Below are positions 1 to 6,663 of a DNA stretch of 64,000 nt, one piece after another. This stretch comes from Streptomyces smaragdinus (GTDB lineage: Bacteria; Actinomycetota; Actinomycetes; Streptomycetales; Streptomycetaceae), in NCBI RefSeq assembly GCF_009604385.1, contig NZ_WEGJ01000013.1, forward strand, positions 62,001 through 126,000. Reading direction: 5' to 3'. Position 1 is the first letter of the stretch, and each line of letters opens with the position of its first letter. A program made the position numbers and the translations under genes. A model generated the notes under the pieces. The model saw only the letters and a program-made list of their open reading frames with translations, was not told where the DNA came from and did not search any database.

Positions 1-615
1 GGCCTCCCGGCCGGCCTGAGCATCAACTCCTCCACCGGCCTGATCTCCGGCACCCCGACCACGGCGGCCACGTACAGCACCACGGTCACCGTCCGGGACA
101 GCGCCTCGCAGACCGGCACGGCCACCTTCTCGTGGACCGTCTCGCCCCCCGGCAGCAGCACCTGCACCGCGGGCCAGAAGCTGACCAACCCGGGCTTCGA
201 GTCGGGCGCCACCGGCTGGTCCGCCACCTCCGGTGTCATCACCACCGACCCGGGTCAGGCGGCGCACGGCGGCTCGTACAAGGCGTGGATGGACGGCTAC
301 GGCACCACCCACACCGACACCCTGCAGCAGTCGGTGACCATTCCGGCCGGCTGCAAGGCGACGTTCACGTTCTGGCTGCACATCGACAGCGACGAGACGA
401 CGACGAGCTCGCAGTACGACAAGCTGACGGTGACCGCCGGTTCGACGACGCTGGCCACGTACAGCAACCTCAACAAGGCGTCGGGCTACAGCCAGAAGTC
501 CTTCAGCCTGAACTCGTTCGCCGGACAGACCGTCACCCTGAAGTTCAACGCGGCGGAGGACGTCACGCTGCAGACCAGCTTCGTGGTCGACGACACCGCG
601 CTGAACGTCAGCTGA
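1..615 (+). CDS. C-terminal part of a secreted protein with a putative Ig-like domain and a jelly-roll-like tail
   Basis: The frame is open from base 1 and ends at the TGA at 613-615, so only the last 204 residues are present. The first ~45 residues have the pattern of the 'putative Ig' (He_PIG) fold: LSINSSTGLISGTPT followed by a TVTVRDS strand. A serine/glycine linker follows. The final ~150 residues (LTNPGFESGATGW near the start, then alternating Thr/Ser-rich strands) look like the C-terminal carbohydrate-binding or jelly-roll modules that end many secreted Streptomyces proteases and glycosidases. The catalytic part lies upstream of the window, so enzyme class cannot be decided. A strong hairpin follows the stop. 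Confidence 0.8.
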   Translation, partial: GLPAGLSINSSTGLISGTPTTAATYSTTVTVRDSASQTGTATFSWTVSPPGSSTCTAGQKLTNPGFESGATGWSATSGVITTDPGQAAHGGSYKAWMDGYGTTHTDTLQQSVTIPAGCKATFTFWLHIDSDETTTSSQYDKLTVTAGSTTLATYSNLNKASGYSQKSFSLNSFAGQTVTLKFNAAEDVTLQTSFVVDDTALNVS

Positions 616-656
616 CGCTCGGCAGGCCGGTCCCCCGGGACCGGTGAAGTGTGACG

Positions 657-696
657 GCGGGGCCTTCGCGGGTGAATATCACCGCGGAGGCCCCGC
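657..696 (+). terminator. Rho-independent-like hairpin after the Ig-domain gene
   Basis: Arms GCGGGGCCTTCGCGGGTGA and TCACCGCGGAGGCCCCGC pair over about 18 bp with one G-T pair and one bulge around an AT-containing loop. It starts 41 bp after the stop codon. There is no clear U-tract, which is usual for streptomycete terminators. Confidence 0.7.
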
Positions 697-797
697 TGTC
701 GTTGCTCCACCCGGTTGACGTTTCGCCCGGCTTGTTTAGCTTTGGTGATCTTCGGGACATCTATTGATCGTTTCGGAACCGATCAAAGGAGCATCAC

Positions 798-1229
798 ATG
801 TCCCTGAAGAGGTCCATGACAGCCGCTCTGTCCACCGCCGCCTTCGTCGCCACGCTGCTGACGGGAGCGACGGCGCAGGCGGCGGACGCGCCCCCGGACG
901 GCAGGACGACGGCATCGTCGGCCGACACCAGCCAGCGGATCGCGGCCGGGCGGACGAGACCGGGTGAGGGCTGGCAGCAGTACTACTGCTGCGGCATCTA
1001 CCTCGACGTCGACACCTCGTCCGCGCACTTCAGTGGTCGCCCCGTCTACACGTCGAGCATCGGCGGCGAGGGCAACCAGTGGGAGCTGACGGGCACCAGC
1101 GCGATCTACTCCCCGACGGCCACGGGCTTCCGCATCTACCTCCGGTGGAGCAGCGGCGCCCCCATCACCCCGGCCGTGGCGGCGGACCGGCGGTGGTACG
1201 TCAACTGGATCGGGGTCGACAACCCCTGA
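798..1229 (+). CDS. Small secreted protein, possible H-type-lectin-like fold
   Basis: Encodes 143 residues, starting at an ATG 7 bp after the ribosome binding site AAAGGAG. Residues 1-29 form a clear Sec signal peptide (MSLKRSMTAALSTAAF, ending AQAAD). The mature part contains a YYCCG motif (two adjacent cysteines) and a run of aromatic-rich strands ending WYVNWIGVDNP. The strand pattern (PVYTSSIGGEGNQWEL, GFRIYLRW, WYVNWIGV) recalls H-type lectin domains, but that is a resemblance by eye only. It is monocistronic, with a 48-bp palindrome 24 bp after its stop. Function unknown; export is well supported. Confidence 0.75.
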   Translation: MSLKRSMTAALSTAAFVATLLTGATAQAADAPPDGRTTASSADTSQRIAAGRTRPGEGWQQYYCCGIYLDVDTSSAHFSGRPVYTSSIGGEGNQWELTGTSAIYSPTATGFRIYLRWSSGAPITPAVAADRRWYVNWIGVDNP

Positions 1230-1253
1230 GCCTGACGCCGGAAGCGCCGGGTT

Positions 1254-1301
1254 ACCACCATCGATGTTACTAACATGGATGTTAGTAACATCGATGGTGG
1301 T
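1254..1301. repeat. 48-bp near-perfect palindrome (two 23-bp arms, 2-nt centre), likely operator
   Basis: Positions 1254-1276 are the exact reverse complement of 1279-1301, separated only by GG. Each arm contains the 13-bp self-complementary element ATGTTA(C/G)TAACAT, at 1264-1276 and 1279-1291, so two dyads lie 15 bp apart. The sequence is AT-rich compared with its surroundings. It lies between a secreted-protein gene and a lipoprotein gene, just before the latter's start. The layout fits a tandem operator for a TetR/MarR-type dimer; a terminator or cruciform is the alternative. Confidence 0.8.
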
Positions 1302-1340
1302 GTCATGCCGCGTATGCGGCGCTGGGCAGGGGGCCGTGGC

Positions 1341-2135
1341 ATGTCGCGGGGTATTCGGTTCGTCGTGCTCGGTCTGGGGCTGATGCTTCTCGCCGGGTGC
1401 GGGGACAAGGTGGCCGGGGCCGGTGGGGTGCCGCCGTCGGAGGCGTCCGAGGGTGCGCGGTGGACGCTCGCCAGTCCGATACGGATCGACGGTGTCCGTA
1501 CCGCGGACGGCGGGCGGTCCCTGGTGGTCGGGGCCGAGGTGCCTGACGGGCCGCGGCCGTGTGTGCGGTCGCTGCGCGGTGAGGTCGACCACGTCGGGGA
1601 CGGTGTCGTGTCCGTGCGTGTCACGTACGAGTCCCCGGCCGGGGACCGGGAATCCGGCTGCACCGGGACGCGGCGGGTCGAGGTGCCGGTGCAGCTGGAC
1701 GAGCCCCTCGGGACCCGGAAGGTCGGGGTGGGCTACCCCGGGAACCTCTTCACCCCCGTCGGCGCCACGCCGCCCGCCCTGCGCAAGTGCGGTGAGAACG
1801 GGTGCGATCCCACGCCGCCGCGGTGTACGCCCGATTCCTACCGGCAGGCCGTCAACAGCACCGACATCGCCGATCACACGCACTCGGAGGAGCGCGGCTG
1901 CGACGGCAAGTGGCTCGTGCTGGACCTGTCGACCCGGATGGGCCCGGCGTGCGGCGAACCCGGTGACGGGTGCTCATCGTCGTCCGTCTCGCAGCGTTGG
2001 TTCTACCGGGCCGGGGAGTCGGGGTGGCGGCCCGTCGCCACGAGCGGGGACGCGGGGTGCGGGGGTGTGCGGAAGGTCGTGCCGGAGTTCCCGGAGGGTC
2101 TGTGCGCGTCGCTGCCGTCGCTTCCGCGCGACTGA
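1341..2135 (+). CDS. Putative lipoprotein, function unknown
   Basis: Encodes 264 residues. ATG 1341 is preferred because AGGGGG lies ~8 bp upstream and it gives a compact lipoprotein signal, MSRGIRFVVLGLGLMLLAGC, with lipobox LAGC and the lipidated Cys at residue 20. An in-frame ATG at 1305 would add MPRMRRWAGGRG and put the start next to the palindrome. The mature protein has many cysteines in its second half (CGENGC, CTP, CGEPGDGC, GCGG), suggesting disulfides outside the membrane. No catalytic motif is recognised. Its promoter probably overlaps the 48-bp palindrome, so regulation by a repressor binding there is likely. Confidence 0.75.
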   Translation: MSRGIRFVVLGLGLMLLAGCGDKVAGAGGVPPSEASEGARWTLASPIRIDGVRTADGGRSLVVGAEVPDGPRPCVRSLRGEVDHVGDGVVSVRVTYESPAGDRESGCTGTRRVEVPVQLDEPLGTRKVGVGYPGNLFTPVGATPPALRKCGENGCDPTPPRCTPDSYRQAVNSTDIADHTHSEERGCDGKWLVLDLSTRMGPACGEPGDGCSSSSVSQRWFYRAGESGWRPVATSGDAGCGGVRKVVPEFPEGLCASLPSLPRD

Positions 2136-2558
2136 TCAGCGGGGGATGTCGGCCCACACCGTCTTGGCGCAGGTGCCGCGGGGGACGCAGCCCCAGTTGC
2201 TCGTTAGGGCGTCCACGAGCAGCAGGCCCCTGCCCTGTTCCGCGGTGTCGTCCGGGGGGACGAGGACGGGGTAGCGGTCCGGGCGGGTGTCGGAGACCTC
2301 GATGCGGATCGTGTCCGTGAGCAGGCGTACGCAGAGGCCGAAGTCGCGGCCGGGGGTGCGGCCGTGCGTGACGGCGTTGAGGGCGAGCTCGGCGGTCACC
2401 GTCGCCACCGCCCAGGCCAGGGGGCCGTCGGTGGGGAGGCGCCAGCGGGTGAGCTGGTCGACGGCGAGGCGTCTGGCGAGGCGGGCGCCTCGGGGGGTGG
2501 AGGAGAGGCGGAGGGTTAGGCGGGGGGCTTCGGGGGTTACGTTGAATGTTGGTTTCAC
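2136..2558 (-). CDS. ATP-binding regulatory protein of the anti-sigma factor (RsbW/SpoIIAB-like) HATPase family
   Basis: Encodes 140 residues from a GTG at 2558. It has GHKL/HATPase_c_2 features: an N-box ELALNAVTHGRTP (residues ~57-69), a D-rich motif IRIEVSDTRPD, and a G-box EQGRGLLLVDAL followed by GTCAKTVWADIP. In Streptomyces such small proteins sit in numerous copies beside an HTH regulator and a DUF397 protein and influence development or antibiotic production. That is the layout here, with the HTH gene divergent. The start codon overlaps a perfect 15-bp palindrome, which suggests autoregulation of the pair. Whether it is a kinase or only a binding protein cannot be told from sequence. 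Confidence 0.88.
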   Translation of the reverse strand: MKPTFNVTPEAPRLTLRLSSTPRGARLARRLAVDQLTRWRLPTDGPLAWAVATVTAELALNAVTHGRTPGRDFGLCVRLLTDTIRIEVSDTRPDRYPVLVPPDDTAEQGRGLLLVDALTSNWGCVPRGTCAKTVWADIPR

Positions 2559-2571
2559 ACGGTAACCGTGT
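2557..2571. promoter_or_regulatory. 15-bp perfect palindrome in the divergent HTH/ATP-binding promoter
   Basis: ACACGGT-A-ACCGTGT is perfectly symmetric about an A at 2564. It overlaps the GTG start of the minus-strand gene and sits about one -35 distance before TAGTCT (2583-2588), a plausible -10 for the plus-strand HTH gene. Likely an operator, perhaps for the HTH protein itself. Confidence 0.5.
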
Positions 2572-2714
2572 CGTCACTCGGATAGTCTGACCAGGTCGGA
2601 CTGCCGGACCCGGCGTGATGTGAGGGCCTGCGACGGGAGTTGTACGGGCCTTTGACCGCCCCCGGCCGTTCGGTGACCGGAGAACAGACGTCTGCACGTG
2701 GGGACGTGGGACAC

Positions 2715-3662
2715 ATGAGCAGTGACCGAGCGAAGAAGCGCAGCGCCAAGGGCGATGATCGGCCGGCCATCTGGGTCGGCTACGGACAGCTCCTGAAACT
2801 CCTGCGCGAACGGGCGGGGGTAACCCAGCCGCAGCTCGCGGAGGCCATCGGCTACTCGTACGAGCAGGTCGCCGCCGTGGAGCAGGGGCGCAGGCCGGCT
2901 AAGGCCGCGTTCACTGCGGCGGCCGAGAGGGTCATGGACGCGAACGGCGTCCTTGACGCCCTGCAGCCAGCCGTCGACCAGGCCAAACTCCCGCTCTTCT
3001 TCCAGAACTTCGCTTCGATCGAGTTGGAGGCGGTGAGCCGGTTCGACTTCGATCCGGTGGTACTGCCGGGGCTGCTGCAGACCGAGGAGTACGCGCGGGC
3101 GCTCTTTGTCACGGCATGCCCGCATATGGACGAGGAGACGGTCGAGCAGCGTCTGGAGGCTCGGTTGTCCCGGCAGGCGCAGCTCTTGGGTCGGAAACCG
3201 ATGGTGGACCTCTCGTTCATCATCGGTGAAGGCGTGCTGTATTGCCCCGTCGGTGGAAGAGATTCCATGCGAGCGCAGCTCCGCCACCTGTTGGAGATCG
3301 CGCACCTGCCCAATGTGGCGATCCAGATCATGCCTATGTCGCACGGTGCTCATGTGGGGCTGGACGGGCCGATGGTTCTTTTGGAGACGACAGAGAACCG
3401 CCGGTTCGCCTACTTCGAGTCGCACCAGGCAAGCATGGTGATCAGCGACTCGAAACAGGTGGGCGTGCTTGGCCTGCGTTATGGCAAGCTGCGGTCAGAG
3501 GCTCTGAACGTCGAGGAATCGGCACGACTCATCGAGCACGTCATGGGAGAGACATGGTTGCCCAGCAGGCCGGAAATGATCTCGGCCCGTTCAAGTGGTT
3601 CAAGAGCAGCTACAGCGGCCCCTCCGGAGGCAACTGCGTCGAAGTTGCCTTCGAGTGGGTGA
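2715..3662 (+). CDS. XRE-family HTH regulator with DUF5753 (Scr1/WhiJ-like) domain
   Basis: Encodes 315 residues. ATG 2715 is preferred over upstream in-frame codons because the HTH starts close behind it and GGGA precedes it. The N-terminal XRE helix-turn-helix spans ~24-77 (LLKLLRERAGVTQPQLAEAIG, VAAVEQGRRPA). The rest is the DUF5753 domain, with hallmark PGLLQTEEYARAL and QRLEARLSRQ. This is the standard DNA-binding partner in the HTH/DUF397/ATP-binding module, related to WhiJ and to antitoxin-like regulators. Its last ~36 codons overlap the DUF397 gene in another frame (109 bp). The low-complexity C-terminus (SSGSRAATAAPPEATASK) therefore looks like a read-through tail created by a duplication in the DUF397 gene. 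Confidence 0.9.
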   Translation: MSSDRAKKRSAKGDDRPAIWVGYGQLLKLLRERAGVTQPQLAEAIGYSYEQVAAVEQGRRPAKAAFTAAAERVMDANGVLDALQPAVDQAKLPLFFQNFASIELEAVSRFDFDPVVLPGLLQTEEYARALFVTACPHMDEETVEQRLEARLSRQAQLLGRKPMVDLSFIIGEGVLYCPVGGRDSMRAQLRHLLEIAHLPNVAIQIMPMSHGAHVGLDGPMVLLETTENRRFAYFESHQASMVISDSKQVGVLGLRYGKLRSEALNVEESARLIEHVMGETWLPSRPEMISARSSGSRAATAAPPEATASKLPSSG

Positions 3663-3820
3663 AGAGCAGCTACAGCGGACCGGACGGCGGCAACTGCGTC
3701 GAGGTCGCCATCGATACTCGAGCCGTCCACGTTCGCGACTCGAAGAACCCCACTGGCCCGGCCCTCCGCGTGACCCCCGAGGCATGGACGGCCTTCGTCG
3801 CGTTCGCCGCGGAACTCTGA
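3554..3820 (+). CDS. DUF397 protein with a duplicated N-terminal motif
   Basis: Encodes 88 residues. DUF397 proteins are ~60-70 residues with one W-x-KSSYSG-x-x-GGNCVEVA motif; here it occurs twice in direct succession (residues 15-34 and 35-54), then the usual end RAVHVRDSKNPTGPAL...W.AFV. ATG 3554 is the first in-frame start before the first copy. It overlaps the end of the HTH gene by 109 bp, whereas a few bases is usual. DUF397 proteins act with DUF5753-HTH partners, and several such pairs behave as toxin-antitoxin-like or developmental modules. Existence is certain; the effect of the doubled motif is unknown. Confidence 0.9.
   Translation: MVAQQAGNDLGPFKWFKSSYSGPSGGNCVEVAFEWVKSSYSGPDGGNCVEVAIDTRAVHVRDSKNPTGPALRVTPEAWTAFVAFAAEL
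3596..3715 (+). repeat. 60-bp imperfect tandem duplication inside the DUF397 gene
   Basis: Units 3596-3655 and 3656-3715 encode WFKSSYSGPSGGNCVEVAFE and WVKSSYSGPDGGNCVEVAID. Most differences are synonymous or conservative. The HTH-frame TGA (3660-3662) falls at the start of unit 2. Confidence 0.85.
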
Positions 3821-3857
3821 ACCTCTGCCCCGACGACACGAAGGGCAGGAAGCGCCG

Positions 3858-4655
3858 GTGGCAATCCGTGCCGTGATCTGGGACATCGACGACACCCTGT
3901 TCGACTACGACACCTCCGACCGCGACGCGGCTCTCGCGCACCTCGAGGCCGAAGGATGTCTGGACGGGTACGCCTCACCGGCTGCCGCCCATGGCCACTG
4001 GCGCACGGTGATGGAGGAGCACTTCGGCCGCTTCCTGGCCCGTGAGATCACCTTCACGGAACAACGCCGTGCCCGTGCCCGGGCGGTACTCGCCGTCACC
4101 CACCCGGACCTCCCAGCGCTCGACGACGCGGCGGCGGACGCCTGGTTCGCCCGGTACGACGTCCACTTCCGGGACGCCTGGCGGCTGTTCCCCGACGTGC
4201 TTCCCGCCCTGGACGCGCTGGCCGCGTACCGCCACGGCATTCTGTCGAACGCGGGCTTCGAGGGGCAGCTCGGCAAGCTCCGGGCCTTCTCCCTCGAAGC
4301 CCGCTTCGACGCCGTCCTCTGCGCCGACCAGCTGCCCCGCCCCAAGCCCGCACCCGAGGCCTTCCACGCCGCGTGCAGCGCCCTCGGTGTCAGTCCGGTC
4401 GAGGCCGCGTACGTCGGTGATCGGCCGGACACCGACGCCGGGGCCGCCGCGGCTGCGGGGCTGACAGGCGTCTGGATCGACCGTACGGGCGGCTCCGGTC
4501 GGATACCGCCTGCCGTGATCCGTATCCGTACGCTCGCGGAGCTCCCGAGCCCCCTGTCGAATGCATCGTGTCAGCAAATGAGCAGTCGGGGGCAGAGTCA
4601 TGCACAGGGGATGGATCCGGGGCATCGGCCGGTAATTTCCCGGTATGGGAGATGA
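3858..4655 (+). CDS. HAD-superfamily hydrolase
   Basis: Encodes 265 residues from GTG 3858, with AGGAAG 5 bp upstream. All four HAD motifs are visible: motif I WDIDDTLFD (nucleophile Asp9, acid/base Asp11), motif II LSNAGF, motif III Lys in RPKPAPEAF, motif IV YVGDRPDTDAGAAAAAG. The helical cap between motifs I and II fits the haloacid dehalogenase/phosphoglycolate phosphatase type (subfamily I). It is a cytosolic phosphatase or dehalogenase whose substrate cannot be told. After GVWIDR the family ends within ~25 residues, but this frame continues another ~40 residues (SNASCQQMSSRGQSHAQG...) into what looks like the next gene's leader, so the C-terminal tail is probably not functional. Confidence 0.88.
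   Translation: MAIRAVIWDIDDTLFDYDTSDRDAALAHLEAEGCLDGYASPAAAHGHWRTVMEEHFGRFLAREITFTEQRRARARAVLAVTHPDLPALDDAAADAWFARYDVHFRDAWRLFPDVLPALDALAAYRHGILSNAGFEGQLGKLRAFSLEARFDAVLCADQLPRPKPAPEAFHAACSALGVSPVEAAYVGDRPDTDAGAAAAAGLTGVWIDRTGGSGRIPPAVIRIRTLAELPSPLSNASCQQMSSRGQSHAQGMDPGHRPVISRYGR
4586..4604 (+). repeat. Copy 1 of a 19-bp sequence shared with 5742-5760
   Basis: TCGGGGGCAGAGTCATGCA differs at one position from TCGGGGACAGAGTCATGCA at 5742-5760. Both copies are preceded by AATGAGCAG and both lie shortly before a start codon (PH-like gene and AraC gene). Confidence 0.7.
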
Positions 4656-4656
4656 G

Positions 4657-5148
4657 ATGGGCGCCCTGGTGCGGCGCTACGAGGTCGACCGGCGCCGTGC
4701 GCGTGACCTGTCCGTCGTGATGGCCGTGCTGGGCCCCGTCGGTGTCGTGATCGGCGTCATGCTCGCCCTGCGGTCGGGGCAGTTCGCGGATCCTGCCGCC
4801 AGTAACAACCCGCTGCCGTTCGTGGTGGCCGGCCTCGGCGCGGGAGCCGTGATCGTGGGGGGCTTGGGGATCCGGTCGTGGCTGGCGTACCCGGATGCGG
4901 CGTTCGAGGTGTACGAGCACGGCCTGGTCCGGCTGAGGGGAGACAAGCGGAAGGCCGTGCGGTGGGAAGAGGTGAGCGAAGTGGCCGACTACAGCCGGAC
5001 TTCCTGGGTCGGTGGGGCCGTGAGTCTCAGTCTGCGGCGCGCGGACGGCACGTCGTTCAGCGCGACGGGCCTCGTCGAAGACCCCGAGCACTTCGTGGCG
5101 GCGATCCACGCGGCGGTCGCCGCCGCGCGTGAGTCGCGCCCCCGTTGA
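4657..5148 (+). CDS. Membrane protein with a bacterial PH-like domain
   Basis: Encodes 163 residues from ATG 4657, preferred because GGGAG lies 4-8 bp upstream and it avoids overlap with the HAD gene. ATG 4645 is an in-frame alternative with a weak site. Two hydrophobic segments (about residues 17-38 and 50-72) form a hairpin. A ~75-residue soluble part follows (FEVYEHGLVRLRG, KAVRWEEVSEVADY, FSATGLVEDPEHF), resembling bPH/DUF6585-type domains. The job is unknown; such proteins probably sense or organise something at the inner membrane face. A strong hairpin follows. Confidence 0.75.
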   Translation: MGALVRRYEVDRRRARDLSVVMAVLGPVGVVIGVMLALRSGQFADPAASNNPLPFVVAGLGAGAVIVGGLGIRSWLAYPDAAFEVYEHGLVRLRGDKRKAVRWEEVSEVADYSRTSWVGGAVSLSLRRADGTSFSATGLVEDPEHFVAAIHAAVAAARESRPR

Positions 5149-5179
5149 GCCCCCGCCGACTCCGGCTGCCGGTGACCCG

Positions 5180-5211
5180 AGGGGTCCCGCCGGGCAGTCG
5201 GCGGGACCCCT
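5180..5211. terminator. Bidirectional terminator between convergent genes
   Basis: A perfect 13-bp stem, AGGGGTCCCGCCG / CGGCGGGACCCCT with a 6-nt loop, lies between the PH-like gene (+) and the I36-like gene (-). Confidence 0.8.
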
Positions 5212-5240
5212 GGGGGCTGTGTGCGGAGGGGTGGGCGCGG

Positions 5241-5585
5241 TTACTTCACCAGGACGATGGAGTTGATCGGCGTGTAGTCGTACGGCAGAAACTCGCCCCG
5301 GAACCGGGTCACGGACCCGCAGTTCACGCCGTTGTAGCCGAGGCAGACCTTGAAGCCCGCGCCGCCGGTCTGGTTGTTGACCGTCACGCGCTTGCCGGTG
5401 ACGTTGTCCAGGTTGTGGGCCCCGTAGCTGTAGAAGATGTTCTTGCTCAGGATCGAGCCGTTCGTCTCGCGGATGCAGACGGCCCCGCTGGGGCACGCCG
5501 TGGCCGCCGAGGCGGCGGGTGCCATGGCCATGCCCGTGCCCGCGACGATCGACAGGGCCGTGAGGGTCAGTGCGATCTTGCGCAT
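5241..5585 (-). CDS. Small secreted protein resembling peptidase-inhibitor family I36
   Basis: Encodes 114 residues. The Sec signal MRKIALTLTALSIVAGTGMA... ends at ASA-A (about residue 28). The mature domain opens with ACPSGAVCIRE, the usual start of I36/beta-gamma-crystallin-like inhibitors, and contains four cysteines (CPSGAVC, VCLGYNGVNC) and a C-terminal VLVK strand. Family members such as SMI inhibit extracellular metalloproteases, but many are just small secreted crystallin-like proteins, so inhibitor activity is inferred. The gene stands alone between a terminator and the upstream region of the divergent AraC gene. Confidence 0.75.
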   Translation of the reverse strand: MRKIALTLTALSIVAGTGMAMAPAASAATACPSGAVCIRETNGSILSKNIFYSYGAHNLDNVTGKRVTVNNQTGGAGFKVCLGYNGVNCGSVTRFRGEFLPYDYTPINSIVLVK

Positions 5586-5741
5586 GTGTTGCTTCCCCGT
5601 TCGGTTCGGATGCTGGTGGTGCGGGGGAGCGTGGTCGTGGCTGCCCCCCGTCCGACGACCGTAGGTGCCGGGGGAATTCGATGGTCGCCGAAAAGTGGCT
5701 CGTGACTCGCCGTTATGTGTCTGAATGAGCAGAGGAACACA

Positions 5742-5760
5742 TCGGGGACAGAGTCATGCA
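5742..5760 (+). repeat. Copy 2 of the 19-bp sequence shared with 4586-4604
   Basis: TCGGGGACAGAGTCATGCA ends 15 bp before the chosen AraC start. Relative to copy 1 there are ~11 extra bases between AATGAGCAG and the shared block. A common regulatory leader or an old duplication are both possible. Confidence 0.7.
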
Positions 5761-5775
5761 ACGGGGGAAACGGGC

Positions 5776-6663
5776 ATGTGCTGTGAGGACAGGGAGTCGG
5801 TCTTACGGAGCCGCTTCGCGGCGGCCGTCGTCGGGAGTGTGGTGGTCACCCGGGTCCGGGGCGAGGTCGCCGGACCCCGGGAGTGGTTCGCCTCGAGCGA
5901 TCCGGGGACGTTCATGATCGTGCTGGTCCGCGGGGGGTCGGTGGTCGTGGAGCAGGACGATGACCGGGGGCGGATCCGGTCCGGTGAGGTGGGGGTGGTG
6001 GACACCGGGCGGCGGCACCGGATCCGGTACGGCGACCCGTGCGACGCCGTCGTGCTGACGGTGCCCCGCGCCTCGTTCGGCCCGCACGCGGACACGCTGC
6101 GGCGCCGGGTCGCGGAGCGGATCGACGGCGGTTCCGGGGCGGGGGCGGTCGTCGCCGGGGTCGTCGCCGCGCTCGGGGAGCAGGTCGACCAGTTGCCCGG
6201 GCCCTCCGGCGCCCGGCTCGGTGAGGCGCTGACGTCCCTGCTCGTCGCCGGGCTGTGCGAGGCCGCGCCCGACCCCGACGACGACACCGTCCGGCGGATC
6301 ACCGCGTACGCGCTCGCCCATATCTCCGACCCCGACCTGCGCGTGGACTCCGTCGCCCGCCGGTTCGGCATCTCGCCCAGCCGGCTGCACCGCCTCTTCC
6401 GTGGCCGCCACGACACCTTCGCCGCCTGGCTTCGCGCGGAACGCCTCCGCCGCGTCCACCGCGACCTCCGCGACCCGGCCCTCTCCGGGCGCACCGTCGC
6501 GGCGATCGCCGCCCGCTGGGGGCTGTACGACCCCGGGCACCTCAGCCGCGCGTTCAAGGCCCGCTACGGGCGCACCCCGGCCCAGATCCGCCGTCAGTCG
6601 CCGGCCGGATCCAGCCGTACGAGCCCGGCGCCTGCCCGCCGCGAGCCGGCCGTCTTCCGGTAG
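5776..6663 (+). CDS. AraC-family transcriptional regulator with an early TTA codon
   Basis: Encodes 295 residues from ATG 5776, preceded by GGGGGAAAC; ATG 5725 is an in-frame alternative. The N-terminal half is a cupin-like ligand domain (FMIVLVRGGSVVVEQDD, GEVGVVDTGRRHRIRYG). The AraC double HTH spans ~185-275 (DLRVDSVARRFGISPSRLHRLF, TVAAIAARWGLYDPGHLSRAFKARYGRTPAQIR). Leu10 is encoded by TTA (5803-5805), so translation should depend on the bldA tRNA. The last ~23 codons overlap the end of the convergent transporter gene by 70 bp. The target is unknown; the neighbouring cobalt-enzyme operon is a candidate only by proximity. Confidence 0.9.
   Translation: MCCEDRESVLRSRFAAAVVGSVVVTRVRGEVAGPREWFASSDPGTFMIVLVRGGSVVVEQDDDRGRIRSGEVGVVDTGRRHRIRYGDPCDAVVLTVPRASFGPHADTLRRRVAERIDGGSGAGAVVAGVVAALGEQVDQLPGPSGARLGEALTSLLVAGLCEAAPDPDDDTVRRITAYALAHISDPDLRVDSVARRFGISPSRLHRLFRGRHDTFAAWLRAERLRRVHRDLRDPALSGRTVAAIAARWGLYDPGHLSRAFKARYGRTPAQIRRQSPAGSSRTSPAPARREPAVFR

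Noticed and set aside
2136..3820. Classical toxin-antitoxin operon
   Set aside because: The HTH-DUF5753/DUF397 pair has antitoxin-like annotations in the literature, but the linked ATP-binding gene is divergent and no toxin fold is visible; a regulatory module is the safer reading.
4390..5496. Minus-strand frame across the HAD and PH-like genes
   Set aside because: Antisense to two well-supported genes and to the terminator at 5180-5211, with no domain.
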